Origin: Blautia faecis
Lineage (GTDB): Bacteria > Bacillota > Clostridia > Lachnospirales > Lachnospiraceae
Reading direction: 5' to 3'
Assembly: GCF_020554845.1 (NCBI RefSeq)
Contig: NZ_JAJCIA010000017.1
Span: 23,012 to 87,011 of the forward strand
Length of the DNA stretch: 64,000 bases
A model generated the notes under the pieces. The model worked only from the letters and a program-made list of their open reading frames with translations. It ran no database searches and had not been told where the DNA came from. The position numbers were made by a program, and so were the translations under genes. Positions 33,069-43,251 of the stretch are shown piece after piece (positions within the stretch are counted from its first letter, which is position 1; every line of letters begins with the position of its first letter).

Positions 33069-34850
33069 TTACTGTGCCAGTTTCCAGCCGATAGCCTCCT
33101 GTCTTGCGGATACGAAATCCGCATACAGGCCCTTCTGCTGGATCAGCTCTGCATGAGTGCCGCTCTGGACGATATGGGAATCATCCAATACCAATATCTG
33201 ATCCGCGCCCCGGACGGTTTTCAGGCGGTGGGCGATCATAATAATGGTCTTGTCGTGCGTCAATTCCGCAATCGCCCGCTGCAATTCTTCTTCATTTTCC
33301 GGGTCAACGCTGCTTGTGGCTTCATCCAGAATGATAATCGGGGCGTTTTTCAGTATGGCACGGGCAATAGAAATGCGCTGCTTCTCACCGCCGGACAGGG
33401 TTCCGCCGCCCTCCCCGATCAACGTATCATACCCATCGGGCAGGGCGGAAATAAATTCATGGCAGCAAGCCTTTTTCGCCGCCTCTATGACCTGTTCGTG
33501 CGTGGCGTCCGGACAGCCGAATTTGATGTTGTTCTCAATAGAATCGGCAAACAGATACACGTTCTGGAATACCATGCTGATATTCTTCATCAGGCTGTCC
33601 AGCTTGAAATCCCGCACATCTTTGCCGCCAACCGTAATCCTCCCGGCGTCTACATCCCAAAACCGGGCAATTAAGTTGCACATAGTCGTCTTGCCAGAAC
33701 CGGACGGGCCGACAATGGCAGTGGTCGTTCCGGCAGGGATCGTAAAGCTGACATGATCCAGAATTTTTCGGTCTGCGTGGCCCAGACCACCTTCTCTGTC
33801 TGCTCCGCAGCCATTCACCTTGTAGGAAAAGTCCACGTTATCAAATACGATTTCCGAGGATGCCGGAACCACATCCGCCCCCTTTTCATTCATGACCGGC
33901 GTATCGTCAATAGAGTTTGCCGTATCCATAGAAGCCGCCAGCATTTGCAGCAGGGAGGCCATGTTTCCGGCGTTTTCCAGATCATTGAACACCATAAAGG
34001 AAGCGACCACCAAAATCACGCCATAGGCCAATGACAGGGAAGCGTTCAGCCAGAAGTAAATGGAGGCCAGGGGCAGCAAAACACTGAACACCCGGACAAC
34101 AACCTGTTTCAGGGCATCATAGGGGACACTGGCTTTTGTCAATTTCAGATTGTCCCGGCAGCTTGCCTTGATTGCGCTGTCAATGGACTGTGTGCTGTCC
34201 TTCTCCATACCGAAGGCTTTCACGATCCCCATCCCCTGGATATACTCCAGGACGGATTCCACAAGGCTTTCCTGTGTATGCTGCCGTACTCCGCTTAAGC
34301 ACGCAGATTTACGGAGCGCAAGCTCCGCCGCTACAAGATAAAGCAGGACGCCAATAGCGGCAATCAGACCGATCCTCCAGTCAAAAACCAGCAGGACGAT
34401 GACAAGCGCCACCGAATTGAAAAATCCGCCCAACACAGATACCAGCACACGCGCCGCCGAATTTTCCACATCCCCTAACGTGGTGGTAACGATAGCGGTA
34501 ATGTTCCCGATACTGTTCTTGTTAAAATATCCCATCGGAATGTAACGTAGCCGGTCTCCGATATGGATACGCTTTTCCGCTACCATACAGTAGCCGGTTT
34601 CCGTCTGCTCCATCGTGGAGAAATAGGTCGTGATGATCCTTCCAACCAGGGAAACAGCCATGATGCCCAAAGAAATCCAGATAAACCGTCTGTCCCGGTT
34701 ATCGGATACCAGCGCCTCCACCACGATAAAGAGGGCGGCAAACTGTAAAGCTGCAAACAGGCCGGAGAGGAACGCAAACAGCAGGGATTTTTTCAGCAGT
34801 CCCTCTTTGCTGCCAGCAAACGCAATAATTTTTTTCAATGTTCCATACAT
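33069..34850 (-). CDS. Exporter-fold ABC transporter, TMD-NBD, cassette B
   Basis: 593 residues from ATG 34850 (AAGGGGGTGTTGTCAA upstream; an in-frame start at 34901 overlaps the previous gene). Six helices, then an NBD with Walker A GPSGSGKTT, signature LSGGEKQRISIARAIL, Walker B IIILDEATSSVD and IAHRLKTV. A Gly-rich insert precedes the Walker A strand. It pairs with the 34865-36610 product as a heterodimer of the YbtPQ/IrtAB type. Confidence 0.87.
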   Translation of the reverse strand: MYGTLKKIIAFAGSKEGLLKKSLLFAFLSGLFAALQFAALFIVVEALVSDNRDRRFIWISLGIMAVSLVGRIITTYFSTMEQTETGYCMVAEKRIHIGDRLRYIPMGYFNKNSIGNITAIVTTTLGDVENSAARVLVSVLGGFFNSVALVIVLLVFDWRIGLIAAIGVLLYLVAAELALRKSACLSGVRQHTQESLVESVLEYIQGMGIVKAFGMEKDSTQSIDSAIKASCRDNLKLTKASVPYDALKQVVVRVFSVLLPLASIYFWLNASLSLAYGVILVVASFMVFNDLENAGNMASLLQMLAASMDTANSIDDTPVMNEKGADVVPASSEIVFDNVDFSYKVNGCGADREGGLGHADRKILDHVSFTIPAGTTTAIVGPSGSGKTTMCNLIARFWDVDAGRITVGGKDVRDFKLDSLMKNISMVFQNVYLFADSIENNIKFGCPDATHEQVIEAAKKACCHEFISALPDGYDTLIGEGGGTLSGGEKQRISIARAILKNAPIIILDEATSSVDPENEEELQRAIAELTHDKTIIMIAHRLKTVRGADQILVLDDSHIVQSGTHAELIQQKGLYADFVSARQEAIGWKLAQ

Positions 34851-34864
34851 TTGACAACACCCCC

Positions 34865-36610
34865 TTACATCTGATCCTTTGCGCCGATATGCGCCTGCCA
34901 CATATCCCGGTAAAGGGGACAGGTTTCCAGTAACTTATCATGCGTTCCCTGGGCATGGATAGTTCCGTCCTTCACAACCACGATATTATCTGTATTGATG
35001 ATGGTAGACAGCCGGTGGGCAATCACGATCAGCGTCTTGCCTGCCGTCAGGGCGGAGATTGCTTTCTGCACGACTGCCTCATTCTCCGGGTCAATGTAGG
35101 CGGTCGCCTCGTCCAAAATCACCACCGGTGCGCCTTTCAGCATGGCGCGTGCAATAGCGATCCTCTGACGTTCACCGCCGGAAAGATGGGAACCGGCGCT
35201 GCCGACAACGGTATCATACCCTTGATCCAGCTTACGGATAAAGGTGTCACAGCCACTTTGTTTTGCTGCCTGCTCCACCTCCGCATCTGTGGCGTCCGGC
35301 CTGCCCATGCGGATATTTTCCCGGATGCTGCGGTTAAACAGGTAATTATCCTGCGATACATAGGAAATCTGGGCGGCAATTTCAGACAGCGGTATCTCCT
35401 TCAGTTCATGGCCGCCCAGGGTAATACTGCCAGACGTAACATCCCAATACCCAGCGATCAGCTTCGCCACGGTAGATTTGCCGGAACCGGACGGTCCTAC
35501 AAGGGCGGTCATGGTTCCCGGCTGGATGGAAAGGCTCACATCATGCAACACTTCGTTTTCCCCATCATAGGAAAAGGAAACATGGTCGAGTCCGATACTG
35601 GTATCTGCCAGATTTACCGGCGTATCTTTATGATCCAGTTCTTCCGCGTTCAATAGCTGGCTGATTTCCTCCACATTGGTTCCCAGTACAGCCAGGTCAT
35701 CCGTAAAGGTAAAGACGGACATGATCGGCCCCACAAGCCCCAGGGAGAAAATCACAATGGAGAGGAACGCAGATAATTCCAGGCTGCCGGACAGCCAGAA
35801 GGCAAACCCACAAGGCAGCACACAGATCAGCACTGAGGGAAGGATCGCATTGTAGGCACTCATGGTTTTCTGGTTTTCCCGCATCCATTCCACATAGTAA
35901 TTCGCATTGTAATTCACGGCGTCCGAATATTTCTTGTATGAACCGGCCGACTGGCTGAACGCCTTGACAACTTCAATCCCGCCGATATATTCCACAATGG
36001 CGTTCGCCATATCTTTCCCGGCTTTGACCGCGCCCTCCCATTTCTTTGGGTAACTCATCATACCGACAGACATTACGGCAAGACCGACTACCAGCGTAAC
36101 AAGGGACAACAGCGCCATGCGCCAGTCCATAATGAAAAGATACACGACAATTACCACCGGAACCAGGATGTTTGCGGTCATCTCCGGGATGAGATGTGCA
36201 AACGTGGATTCCATCCCTTCCACCCGGTCAACAATCGTTGTTTTATACTGACCGGACGGAGTATCCAGGATCGTCCCCATCGGAACGCGGGCCAGTTTTC
36301 CTGTCAGCCTCCACCGGATATCCCGCAGCGTGTAATAGGCCGCTGTATGGGAAATAGTCGTTGACAGACTGGAAAACAGCACTTTCCCTAGGTAGCCGCA
36401 AAGTGCGACCATGCAACCTGTCACATAACGGGAAAAATCCTGCTCCCCGTCCAACATCATTGTGACGATATGCGCCACAATGAAATAAGGCACCATCTGA
36501 CAGGCAACGCCCAAAACCGCAAGGACGACGCTGCCGATGAATTTCCCGTGATACGGTTTGCCCCAGCCCAATAAAACACTTATTGGCGACGCTTTCTTTT
36601 CTTCCTTCAT
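34865..36610 (-). CDS. Exporter-fold ABC transporter, TMD-NBD, cassette B
   Basis: 581 residues; ATG 36610 overlaps the EcfA stop (ATGA). Transmembrane part (about 15-300) followed by an NBD: GPSGSGKST (Walker A), LSGGERQRIAIARAML (signature), VVILDEATAYID (Walker B), IAHRLSTI (switch). It corresponds to the C-terminal half of the fused gene in cassette A and to 48898-50667 in cassette C. Confidence 0.87.
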   Translation of the reverse strand: MKEEKKASPISVLLGWGKPYHGKFIGSVVLAVLGVACQMVPYFIVAHIVTMMLDGEQDFSRYVTGCMVALCGYLGKVLFSSLSTTISHTAAYYTLRDIRWRLTGKLARVPMGTILDTPSGQYKTTIVDRVEGMESTFAHLIPEMTANILVPVVIVVYLFIMDWRMALLSLVTLVVGLAVMSVGMMSYPKKWEGAVKAGKDMANAIVEYIGGIEVVKAFSQSAGSYKKYSDAVNYNANYYVEWMRENQKTMSAYNAILPSVLICVLPCGFAFWLSGSLELSAFLSIVIFSLGLVGPIMSVFTFTDDLAVLGTNVEEISQLLNAEELDHKDTPVNLADTSIGLDHVSFSYDGENEVLHDVSLSIQPGTMTALVGPSGSGKSTVAKLIAGYWDVTSGSITLGGHELKEIPLSEIAAQISYVSQDNYLFNRSIRENIRMGRPDATDAEVEQAAKQSGCDTFIRKLDQGYDTVVGSAGSHLSGGERQRIAIARAMLKGAPVVILDEATAYIDPENEAVVQKAISALTAGKTLIVIAHRLSTIINTDNIVVVKDGTIHAQGTHDKLLETCPLYRDMWQAHIGAKDQM

Positions 36611-38079
36611 TTTTCAGATACCCCCTTTATGAAGTATTCTCTTATTTTTCTGAGGCCATCTTCATCCATTCCGTACTGGTCAATAATCGAACCATCCTCA
36701 AGATGAATGATGTCCGTACAGCAATCTAAAATCAGTTCCAGGTCATGGGTAATGACATACACAGTGATTCCGGCATCCTTGACCTGCCGTAATACATTTG
36801 CAACCTCTTTCATATGCCTGTAATCAAGGCCGCTGGTCGGTTCATCAAAAAACAGGATCGAGCGTTTTGAAGCGATTACCGAAGCAATCGCAACCCTTTG
36901 TTTCTGGCCTCCGGACAGGGACATGGGATGCCTTTCCTTAAAATCCAGTAAATCTAACCGACTTAGGATTTCTTCTGCCCGCTTCTGGTTTGCTTCCTCC
37001 ATACTGATCAGCACTTCATCAAGGACCGACTCGGTGAAAAGCTGATGATTTACCTCCTGCATGACCATATAGCAGGTATTCAGCCGGTCTTTCGGACGGT
37101 ATTTCTTTCCGTTCCAGACAATCTCCCCACAGCGCTTCTCCAAGCCGCAGAAACAGCGTGAAAAAGTGGATTTCCCGGCGCCGTTATTCCCGATAATTCC
37201 AACGATCCGGTTCGTAGGGATTTCACAATCCATGATATGTAAGGTTTCCGGTTCGTTTTTATAGGCAAAGTGGAAATTACGAAGCGCAAGGGCGGTCTTT
37301 TCCTGCTGCGGTAAAACCGGAGGCAGGAGACGCTCCAAAGCAAACGTGCGCAGTCCCATATCGGAACGCTGCTGCTCCGTGAGCTGCTCAAATTCTGCCG
37401 CAGAATAATCATGACTCACCTGCCCGTCTGCCAGATAGATAAACCGATCCGCTAGACCGCGAAGATAATAAAGCCGATGTTCCGATACAATGATTGTTTT
37501 CCCCTGCGATTTCCAAAACGCAAGAATCTTTCTCAAATCAAGGATGGAAGCCGTATCCAGGTTAGATGAGGGTTCGTCCATAACGAGAACATCCGGTTCC
37601 ATAATGGATACCCCGGCACAGGCAATCTTTTGTTTCTCCCCGCCAGATAAGTGGAAGATATTACGGTCCATCAGCTTCTCCAGCCGGAAGTCCCGAACCG
37701 TTTTTGCCAGCCGTTCCCGGATGTCTTTTTCTGGCTGTCCAAGATTTTCGCAGCCAAATGTAATTTCACTGGTGGTATCCACATTGAAAAACTGGGACCG
37801 GGGGTTTTGAAACACGCTGCCCACAACTGCAGCTGTATCGTAAAGGGGCTGTTCGGAAACCTTGGCTCCATTTACCCATACTTCTCCCGTCATCTTTCCC
37901 TCATAATAATGGGGGATCAGTCCATTAATCAGGCGGGTGACCGTAGTTTTTCCACACCCACTTTCACCGCAAAGGACAACAAACTGACCATCCTCTATAT
38001 TTAGATCAATATCCCGAACACCGCCGGTATTTTCATTCTCTTCTCCATAAGAAAATGAAATATGGTCAATCTTTATCAT
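36607..38079 (-). CDS. Tandem-NBD ECF ATPase (EcfA1-A2), cassette B
   Basis: 490 residues; TAAGGGGGTGAGCTT precedes ATG 38079. The two ATPase domains are both complete: CGESGCGKTT, LSGGEKQKIA, VMDEPSSNLD and SEHRLYYL in the first; GNNGAGKST, SLSGGQKQRVA, FDEPTSGLD and THDLELIL in the second. It energises the MptD/EcfT unit. The length equals that of the cassette C protein (also 490), which shows that the cassette A form is a fusion. Confidence 0.9.
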   Translation of the reverse strand: MIKIDHISFSYGEENENTGGVRDIDLNIEDGQFVVLCGESGCGKTTVTRLINGLIPHYYEGKMTGEVWVNGAKVSEQPLYDTAAVVGSVFQNPRSQFFNVDTTSEITFGCENLGQPEKDIRERLAKTVRDFRLEKLMDRNIFHLSGGEKQKIACAGVSIMEPDVLVMDEPSSNLDTASILDLRKILAFWKSQGKTIIVSEHRLYYLRGLADRFIYLADGQVSHDYSAAEFEQLTEQQRSDMGLRTFALERLLPPVLPQQEKTALALRNFHFAYKNEPETLHIMDCEIPTNRIVGIIGNNGAGKSTFSRCFCGLEKRCGEIVWNGKKYRPKDRLNTCYMVMQEVNHQLFTESVLDEVLISMEEANQKRAEEILSRLDLLDFKERHPMSLSGGQKQRVAIASVIASKRSILFFDEPTSGLDYRHMKEVANVLRQVKDAGITVYVITHDLELILDCCTDIIHLEDGSIIDQYGMDEDGLRKIREYFIKGVSEK

Positions 38080-38091
38080 AAGCTCACCCCC

Positions 38092-38832
38092 TTAAAAAGA
38101 AAAATACTGTCCCAGCAAAAACAGAGCGAAACATAAAGCACAGAGCAGGATCGCAATCATGTCCTGAACATGAAAACCAATCTGACATACGTTAGTCCGT
38201 TTGACCGGAGCGCCAAGCCCCCGCGTCAGTGCAGCGGCGGAAAGTTCATCTCCGATTTTCACAACAGACACCATCAGCGGTACAAGACGGTATTCCACCA
38301 TCAAAAATGGATTTTTCCCTCCAAACCGGATACCCCTCATTTTCATTGCATCACTGATCGCCTGGTATTCTTCGCTGATCGTAGGGAAAAAACGAAAAAT
38401 AACAGACAAAGGGATGACGATTTTCTCTGTCAGGTGCATACGTTCCATCGAACCGATAAACTCACTGACTGAGGTGGAGGAAAGCAGCCAGGCCCCCGTC
38501 ATAATACCAGGGGCAAACCGCGTCATAATGGATGTCATCGCCAAAACCACAAAGGACAGCAGATTGCTTAATGTCGTCAGCGCTATGCGTTCCAGTGCAA
38601 AGCAGGCGAGATATAAAAGCAGGTATTTGCCTGCCGTTTTGAAGCGGCGTTCCGACAGGATCAGCACAAAGGGGATTAGGCTTAACACAGGTTTTACAAA
38701 ATTCATAATCCCTTCGTTGCTGGTGCTGAACATCAATGTAGTAACCGTCAACAGCAAAATCAACTTCGTACGCGGGTCGAGCCGGATTCCTTTCCTTTTG
38801 TCCGTTGTGGCGGAAAAGGATACCCCCTCCAT
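38092..38832 (-). CDS. ecfT: ECF transporter transmembrane component EcfT, cassette B
   Basis: 246 residues from ATG 38832, coupled to the MptD stop (TAATG). Signs: IRLDPRTKLILLLTVTTLM, STSVSEFIGSMERMHLTEK, the coupling motifs MKMRGIRF and ALTRGLGAP, and about six helices. The open frame reaches back to 39054 inside the MptD gene, but that part is antiparallel-frame noise. Confidence 0.88.
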   Translation of the reverse strand: MEGVSFSATTDKRKGIRLDPRTKLILLLTVTTLMFSTSNEGIMNFVKPVLSLIPFVLILSERRFKTAGKYLLLYLACFALERIALTTLSNLLSFVVLAMTSIMTRFAPGIMTGAWLLSSTSVSEFIGSMERMHLTEKIVIPLSVIFRFFPTISEEYQAISDAMKMRGIRFGGKNPFLMVEYRLVPLMVSVVKIGDELSAAALTRGLGAPVKRTNVCQIGFHVQDMIAILLCALCFALFLLGQYFSF

Positions 38833-39416
38833 TATGCGATGCCCGCTTTCGCAAAATGTTTTTTCAGAAGCGTTTTTCCAAGCAGTCCGCCCAAAATGGC
38901 AAAGACAAAAATCCCGGCAACCACAAGGATAATGCTCCACATCGGCATAACCGCCATTACCCGGTCGGCATATTCCTCCCCGAAGCTGGCGGCAAAGCTG
39001 GCCCAGGAGTCCTCGACCATAAAATACATCGGAATATATGTACCTACCATCCACAGGCTAAATACAGCATAACCAAGGATGCTTTTCTTTGCACTTTTAT
39101 AGTCGCCGGATTTCAAAATGAGATCCCCAAGCAGGCCGAAAATCAGTCCCATAGGAACACCCCAAAATCCCATGCCGGTAAGTCCCATCAGCAGGCCGCT
39201 CAAAACACCCATGATTGTAACCATGCCGAATTTCTTAACCCTTGTGAGGAACAGCATGAAAGGGATACCGGTAATCAGCGACCACAGACTTCCGAGAACA
39301 GGAAGAAAGATCGGGACAAACCCAATCGGAATGGCGACACAGCAGCCAATGACAAAGTAAAGAACCGTGAACAGACCAAGGTTAATGAGGTCTTTTGCTT
39401 GTAACTTGTTATTCAT
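38832..39416 (-). CDS. MptD-family ECF S component, cassette B
   Basis: 194 residues from ATG 39416, preceded by GGAGGTATTCATC; the open frame upstream to 39578 covers the promoter and is rejected. N-terminus LQAKDLINLGLFTVLYFVIG, six helices, C-terminus GKTLLKKHFAKAGIA. It is the first gene of the six-gene operon that ends in the DtxR gene. Confidence 0.86.
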   Translation of the reverse strand: MNNKLQAKDLINLGLFTVLYFVIGCCVAIPIGFVPIFLPVLGSLWSLITGIPFMLFLTRVKKFGMVTIMGVLSGLLMGLTGMGFWGVPMGLIFGLLGDLILKSGDYKSAKKSILGYAVFSLWMVGTYIPMYFMVEDSWASFAASFGEEYADRVMAVMPMWSIILVVAGIFVFAILGGLLGKTLLKKHFAKAGIA

Positions 39417-39443
39417 GATGAATACCTCCACATTCGTTTTCCA

Positions 39444-39498
39444 GTTAGCATCTTCTAACCTTTTATAGGATAGCATAGTACCGGCTGATTCTCTACAA
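39444..39498 (-). promoter_or_regulatory. Promoter and GTTAG-N6-CTAAC operator, cassette B
   Basis: On the minus strand: -35 TTGTAG (39493-39498), a 17-nt spacer, -10 TGCTAT (39470-39475), then exactly 10 nt, then the exact palindrome GTTAG-AAGATG-CTAAC (39444-39459). The operator covers about +4 to +20, which is a repressor position. The same spacing is seen in cassette C. Confidence 0.72.
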
Positions 39499-39623
39499 CC
39501 AATCATCTTTTTAGCTCCAAACAGCACCGAGTTTTTCTGTTGACTGACTTTGACTGTGATTTTATAATAGAAGTGCAAGGCTCAAACAGAGCGGTTAACA
39601 GACCAAATGACAGGAGTTAGAAA

Positions 39624-40625
39624 ATGAAGATAGATGAAATTATCAAGAAAAGCATTGAAATTCCAGGTATATCTATAAAACGGGGCGAATTTAGCGCAGA
39701 ACTCATTCTAAAGGAGAGAGACGGGAAAGGTTCCATGACTTTTTTTCCTCTGTTCCCAGGAGTTACATTGGCTTATATTTTTGTGAATTCTCCCGCCTGG
39801 ACAGCCCCAGACTTTCACGATAATGGCTCCATGGAAACAGGACCATTGCTCTTAAATTACTGTGTAACAGGACGATGCGAACTCATCCTGAATAACGGGA
39901 ACTTTGTGTATGTGAAAGATGGGGAGATATCCTTAACCGAACGATTCGCCAGACATCAATACGTTTATCCCCGCCGAATCTATGAAGGAATTGAGTTTTT
40001 TGTGGATATGGATACCGTAAATGCTCAAAGCTCCTGGGTAGAGGCTGAATTTGATATTGATTTCCACAGACTCAGAGATCTTTACTGCCCGGATGGGGGT
40101 ACTTATATTGCGTCGGTTACTACTGAGATAGAAGAAGTCTTAAAAAAGCTGTGGTCATTACTGGATATTTCTGTTCCGCTGGCAATCCCACAAATGAAAA
40201 TCTATACCCTTGCCCTGTTTTCACTGCTTCAAAATCTGAAAGAAATACCACCTTCCCAAGCCTGCACATTCTTCACAGAAACACAGGTAGACATTGCAAA
40301 ACGTGTGGAAAAAATCATCACTTCTGATCTGCGCCAACACCATCCCGCGTGGGAACTGGCTGCACAGTTTTCCGTCAGTGAAACCAGCCTGAAGAACTAC
40401 TTTCGGGGAGTTTATGGTCAAAATATATCAATTTATTTACGTGAAGTTCGTATGCAACGAGCTGCTGAATTACTCACTACTACAAACTTATCTGTATCGG
40501 AAATTGCAGAACAAGTTGGTTATTTGAATCAAAGCAAGTTTTCTTCGGCATTTAAGAAGCAGTTCAACGCTTCGCCATTAGAATTTAAGCGCCGCAAAAA
40601 TTTAGAGAGAAATACTTCCAACTGA
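39624..40625 (+). CDS. AraC-family regulator of cassette B
   Basis: 333 residues, divergent from the cassette B operon; ACAGGAGTTAGAAA precedes ATG 39624. The sensor part includes GPLLLNYCVTGRCELILNNG. The C-terminal HTH pair is complete: AWELAAQFSVSETSLKNYFR and LSVSEIAEQVGYLNQSKFSS, ending in SPLEFKRRK. It probably activates the operon when the ligand has entered, by analogy with YbtA. Confidence 0.88.
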   Translation: MKIDEIIKKSIEIPGISIKRGEFSAELILKERDGKGSMTFFPLFPGVTLAYIFVNSPAWTAPDFHDNGSMETGPLLLNYCVTGRCELILNNGNFVYVKDGEISLTERFARHQYVYPRRIYEGIEFFVDMDTVNAQSSWVEAEFDIDFHRLRDLYCPDGGTYIASVTTEIEEVLKKLWSLLDISVPLAIPQMKIYTLALFSLLQNLKEIPPSQACTFFTETQVDIAKRVEKIITSDLRQHHPAWELAAQFSVSETSLKNYFRGVYGQNISIYLREVRMQRAAELLTTTNLSVSEIAEQVGYLNQSKFSSAFKKQFNASPLEFKRRKNLERNTSN

Positions 40626-40682
40626 CGGGTTCTAACATTTTTCACAATAAATAGTTTTATTAGAAACTCATGACAAATGAAG

Positions 40683-40719
40683 TCAGAGTCATTTCTTATA
40701 TTATAGGAAGTGACTCTGA
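40683..40719 (+). terminator. Terminator of the cassette B AraC gene
   Basis: TCAGAGTCA (40683-40691) pairs with TGACTCTGA (40711-40719), and is followed by an A/T-rich tract TTATTATAATTT. Confidence 0.6.
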
Positions 40720-40817
40720 TTATTATAATTTACACCACTTTACAACTTTTTCATAAAAAAATATCGCACAGGGCTTTCTGATGTATAATGAATTTGCTGA
40801 AAACATTACAAAGGAAA

Positions 40818-42004
40818 GTGACCCTGTACGACAAAAGCATTATACAACGAAAAAACTCTGATTGGTAGACTTCATCAATATTTTTTGATTTATTTTGAAA
40901 CTTTTTCTGTTCCGACAGCAGATACCTTATTTTTGCTGATATTATCCATACTGGCCTTAGAATCCGCACATTCCATCCGGTTTCTATATCAGCATTTTTT
41001 ATCCAGAATAACGGAGAAATCACTGAATGTATTTTATTATGCGTGTTCCTATGCAAAGGTTGATTATTCCAGATTTATGAATACTACTGTCAGGATTGTT
41101 TTGAAGCTGATACCGGATTCATTGCAGACGCAGCCTGTATTTCTGTGCGTGGATGATACGATGGTATCTAAATTTGGCACAAAATTTGAAAATGTTTCAA
41201 AACTGTTTGACCATGCCGCACACAACGGTTCCAACTATCTGAATGGACACTGCTTTGTGAGTGTCATGCTCTGCGTACCTGTCTGGAATGGGGATAAAGT
41301 ATATTATCTTTCCGTTCCTCTTGGCTATCGTATATGGCAGAAAAAAGAGTCTAAACTGGAACTGGCAGCCTCCATGATCCGGCAGGTTATGCCTGAATTT
41401 CACAGCAAAGATCATGTCATCATCCTTTGTGACAGCTGGTATACAAAACAGAACCTGATATCCATCGTTGATGAATATCCGAATCTGGATCTGATTGGCA
41501 GTGCAAGGATTGATTCTGTCATGTATGATCTTGCACCTGCACGGACCGGTCATCGGGGATGTCCTGCCAAACATGGAAAACGTCTTTCTGTTGAAACAGA
41601 GTTTGCGTTTTCCAATGAAAAGACCGGTGATTATTATACCGGTGTCCGCCGGGTTCTCACTAAGATCTTCGGCAACAAGGAAGTCCTTGCCTATGTCACT
41701 TCCACAGAAAAAGAACATGGTACAAAACGACTGTTTTTCAGTACCATTTTCCCGGAAGATCTGCAGATTTTCTGTGCATGGCAGGAAAAAGCACCATTGA
41801 ATCAGACCGGAAGTGACCGTATGAAATACATTCCACTGTTGCTATATTCGTTTCGCTGGAATATTGAAACAAGCTACTATGAACAGAAAACGTTCTGGTC
41901 TTTTTGTAACTATATGGTGAGAAGCTGCAAAGGGATTGAAATGCTGGTCAAATCTGATTAACATCAGTTACTGCGCCATGAAGATTCTACCCTATCAGAA
42001 CGAA
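40818..42004 (+). pseudogene. Decayed DDE transposase (IS701/IS4-like)
   Basis: GTG 40818 (AAAGGAAA upstream) starts TLYDKSIIQRK, but an extra A in the run at about 40850-40855 throws the frame out; removing it joins TLIGRLHQYFLIYFETFSVP and the 358-residue open frame. That frame has the DDE-type sequence VFLCVDDTMVSKFG (first Asp), VIILCDSWYT (second) and SFRWNIETSYYEQK (Glu). Near 41950 a second extra A breaks the frame again: GIEMLVNLI would continue as NISYCAMKILPYQNER. Sequence similarity then stops at about 42004. Two frameshifts and a lost 3' end mean it is inactive. Confidence 0.75.
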
Positions 42005-42017
42005 CGTGGCGATAAAA

Positions 42018-42059
42018 ATACCTGTCTGGAATTTCATCCTACAAATTCCAAACAGGTAT
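42018..42059 (-). terminator. Terminator of the TetR/membrane-protein pair
   Basis: ATACCTGT (42018-42025) pairs with ACAGGTAT (42052-42059), and the stem continues inward with CTGGAATTT/AAATTCCAA (one mismatch). On the minus strand it is followed by TTTTTATC. Confidence 0.75.
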
Positions 42060-42112
42060 CGTATGTTTTATCTCTTATTATTCTTTAGACTCCATATCAT
42101 ATCCGCCAATCA

Positions 42113-42604
42113 TCAGATCAATGCCACAATTCCCCCGACAATCACTGCCAGCGGCAGACTCATTACCAGACTGAGGAAGAACCACTTCCAGTGGAATGCA
42201 TAATCATGATACGCTTCTGTCATATCCTCTGTTCCCGGAATCACCCACCATGTTCCATGACAGAACCAGATACTGTCGATCACCAGTGCATCAAACAATG
42301 AAAATGCGTTAAAAAATATATAAGACTGTATGAATCCTGCCCCAAATGTATACTGCTTATTCACTCCACAGGTAATCACAATACTCAACACGATCATTCC
42401 AATCAGTCCAATAACTTTGTTCCTTTTCGCATTTGCATTCATCTCTTCCTGTGTTGTAATTCCTCTCTCAATTGCACGTTTCTGAATTGCCGGCGGATAA
42501 TTATAAAGCTGCTTCCTTGCCCCCTGCACTTTGAACAACCCCAGCATGAAAACCGAATATACCAGACTATAAACAATTGCTTCTACTACTATCTTTGCTG
42601 CCAT
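42113..42604 (-). CDS. Four-helix membrane protein with IPGTED motif, unknown function
   Basis: 163 residues from ATG 42604 (GGGAGAAGTGAATAAG upstream; a GTG at 42613 is too close to the ribosome binding site). Four hydrophobic segments and the WVIPGTEDMTEAYHDYAF motif before the last one. Paralogue of the protein at 16250-16741 in the methyltransferase operon. It is the only gene downstream of the TetR gene at 42635, so it is probably the target of that repressor. Confidence 0.65.
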   Translation of the reverse strand: MAAKIVVEAIVYSLVYSVFMLGLFKVQGARKQLYNYPPAIQKRAIERGITTQEEMNANAKRNKVIGLIGMIVLSIVITCGVNKQYTFGAGFIQSYIFFNAFSLFDALVIDSIWFCHGTWWVIPGTEDMTEAYHDYAFHWKWFFLSLVMSLPLAVIVGGIVALI

Positions 42605-42634
42605 CTTATTCACTTCTCCCTTCCTTACTTCTCT

Positions 42635-43228
42635 TTACTTTTCATCCTGTATAACCATATAGTTGTATATACATTCGAATATCATATCGACATTCGTCTC
42701 AAACACCTCATCAATGAAAGTATCTCTGTTCTGTGCCATGCTGTAAATGGTTTTGAAAAAATTAATGATAATCCGGATATCAAGGTCCGGGCGGATACCA
42801 TCTATACAGGCCAGATACTGCTGCACTTCCAGTTCATCGTGTTCCTTGCTGAACAATCCGTCTTTTGTCCTGTGCGATTTTAACCATACCCAGTCATCCA
42901 GCGTAAATTCCATTAAAATATTATTTTCTTTCCGGAATGATTCCCGGAAAATCCGGACTGCCTGTTCCAGAGTAAGTTTTCCATAAGATTTCACTCCTGA
43001 AATCATCTGCTCCTTCCAGACTTTCTCCTGTTCTTCGATCAAGGCTGACACATATGTTTCCTTTGATTCAAAGAAATGATAAAAGGTTCCTGTTGCAATC
43101 TCTGCTCTTTCTGCAATCAGGGATACTTTCATCTTCTTCAATCCTACTTCACGGATCAGATCATAGCCAATCGTAAGCAGACTGTTTCGAATTACTTTTC
43201 GCTGTTCTTCTGTAAAATTGGCCGGCAT
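42635..43228 (-). CDS. TetR-family transcriptional regulator
   Basis: 197 residues with AGGGGGAATAAA before ATG 43228. HTH: KKMKVSLIAERAEIATGTFY and HFFESKETYVSALIEEQE. The C-terminal helical domain is of ordinary length. A perfect inverted repeat 24 bp upstream is the likely operator for its own two-gene operon. Confidence 0.87.
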   Translation of the reverse strand: MPANFTEEQRKVIRNSLLTIGYDLIREVGLKKMKVSLIAERAEIATGTFYHFFESKETYVSALIEEQEKVWKEQMISGVKSYGKLTLEQAVRIFRESFRKENNILMEFTLDDWVWLKSHRTKDGLFSKEHDELEVQQYLACIDGIRPDLDIRIIINFFKTIYSMAQNRDTFIDEVFETNVDMIFECIYNYMVIQDEK

Positions 43229-43251
43229 TTTATTCCCCCTATCATATACGC

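Noticed and set aside
40845..40860. Programmed frameshifting in the IS701/IS4-like transposase
   Set aside because: The A-run fits a slippery site only for a -1 shift, while the real continuation needs the opposite shift; a second break near 41950 also points to decay.
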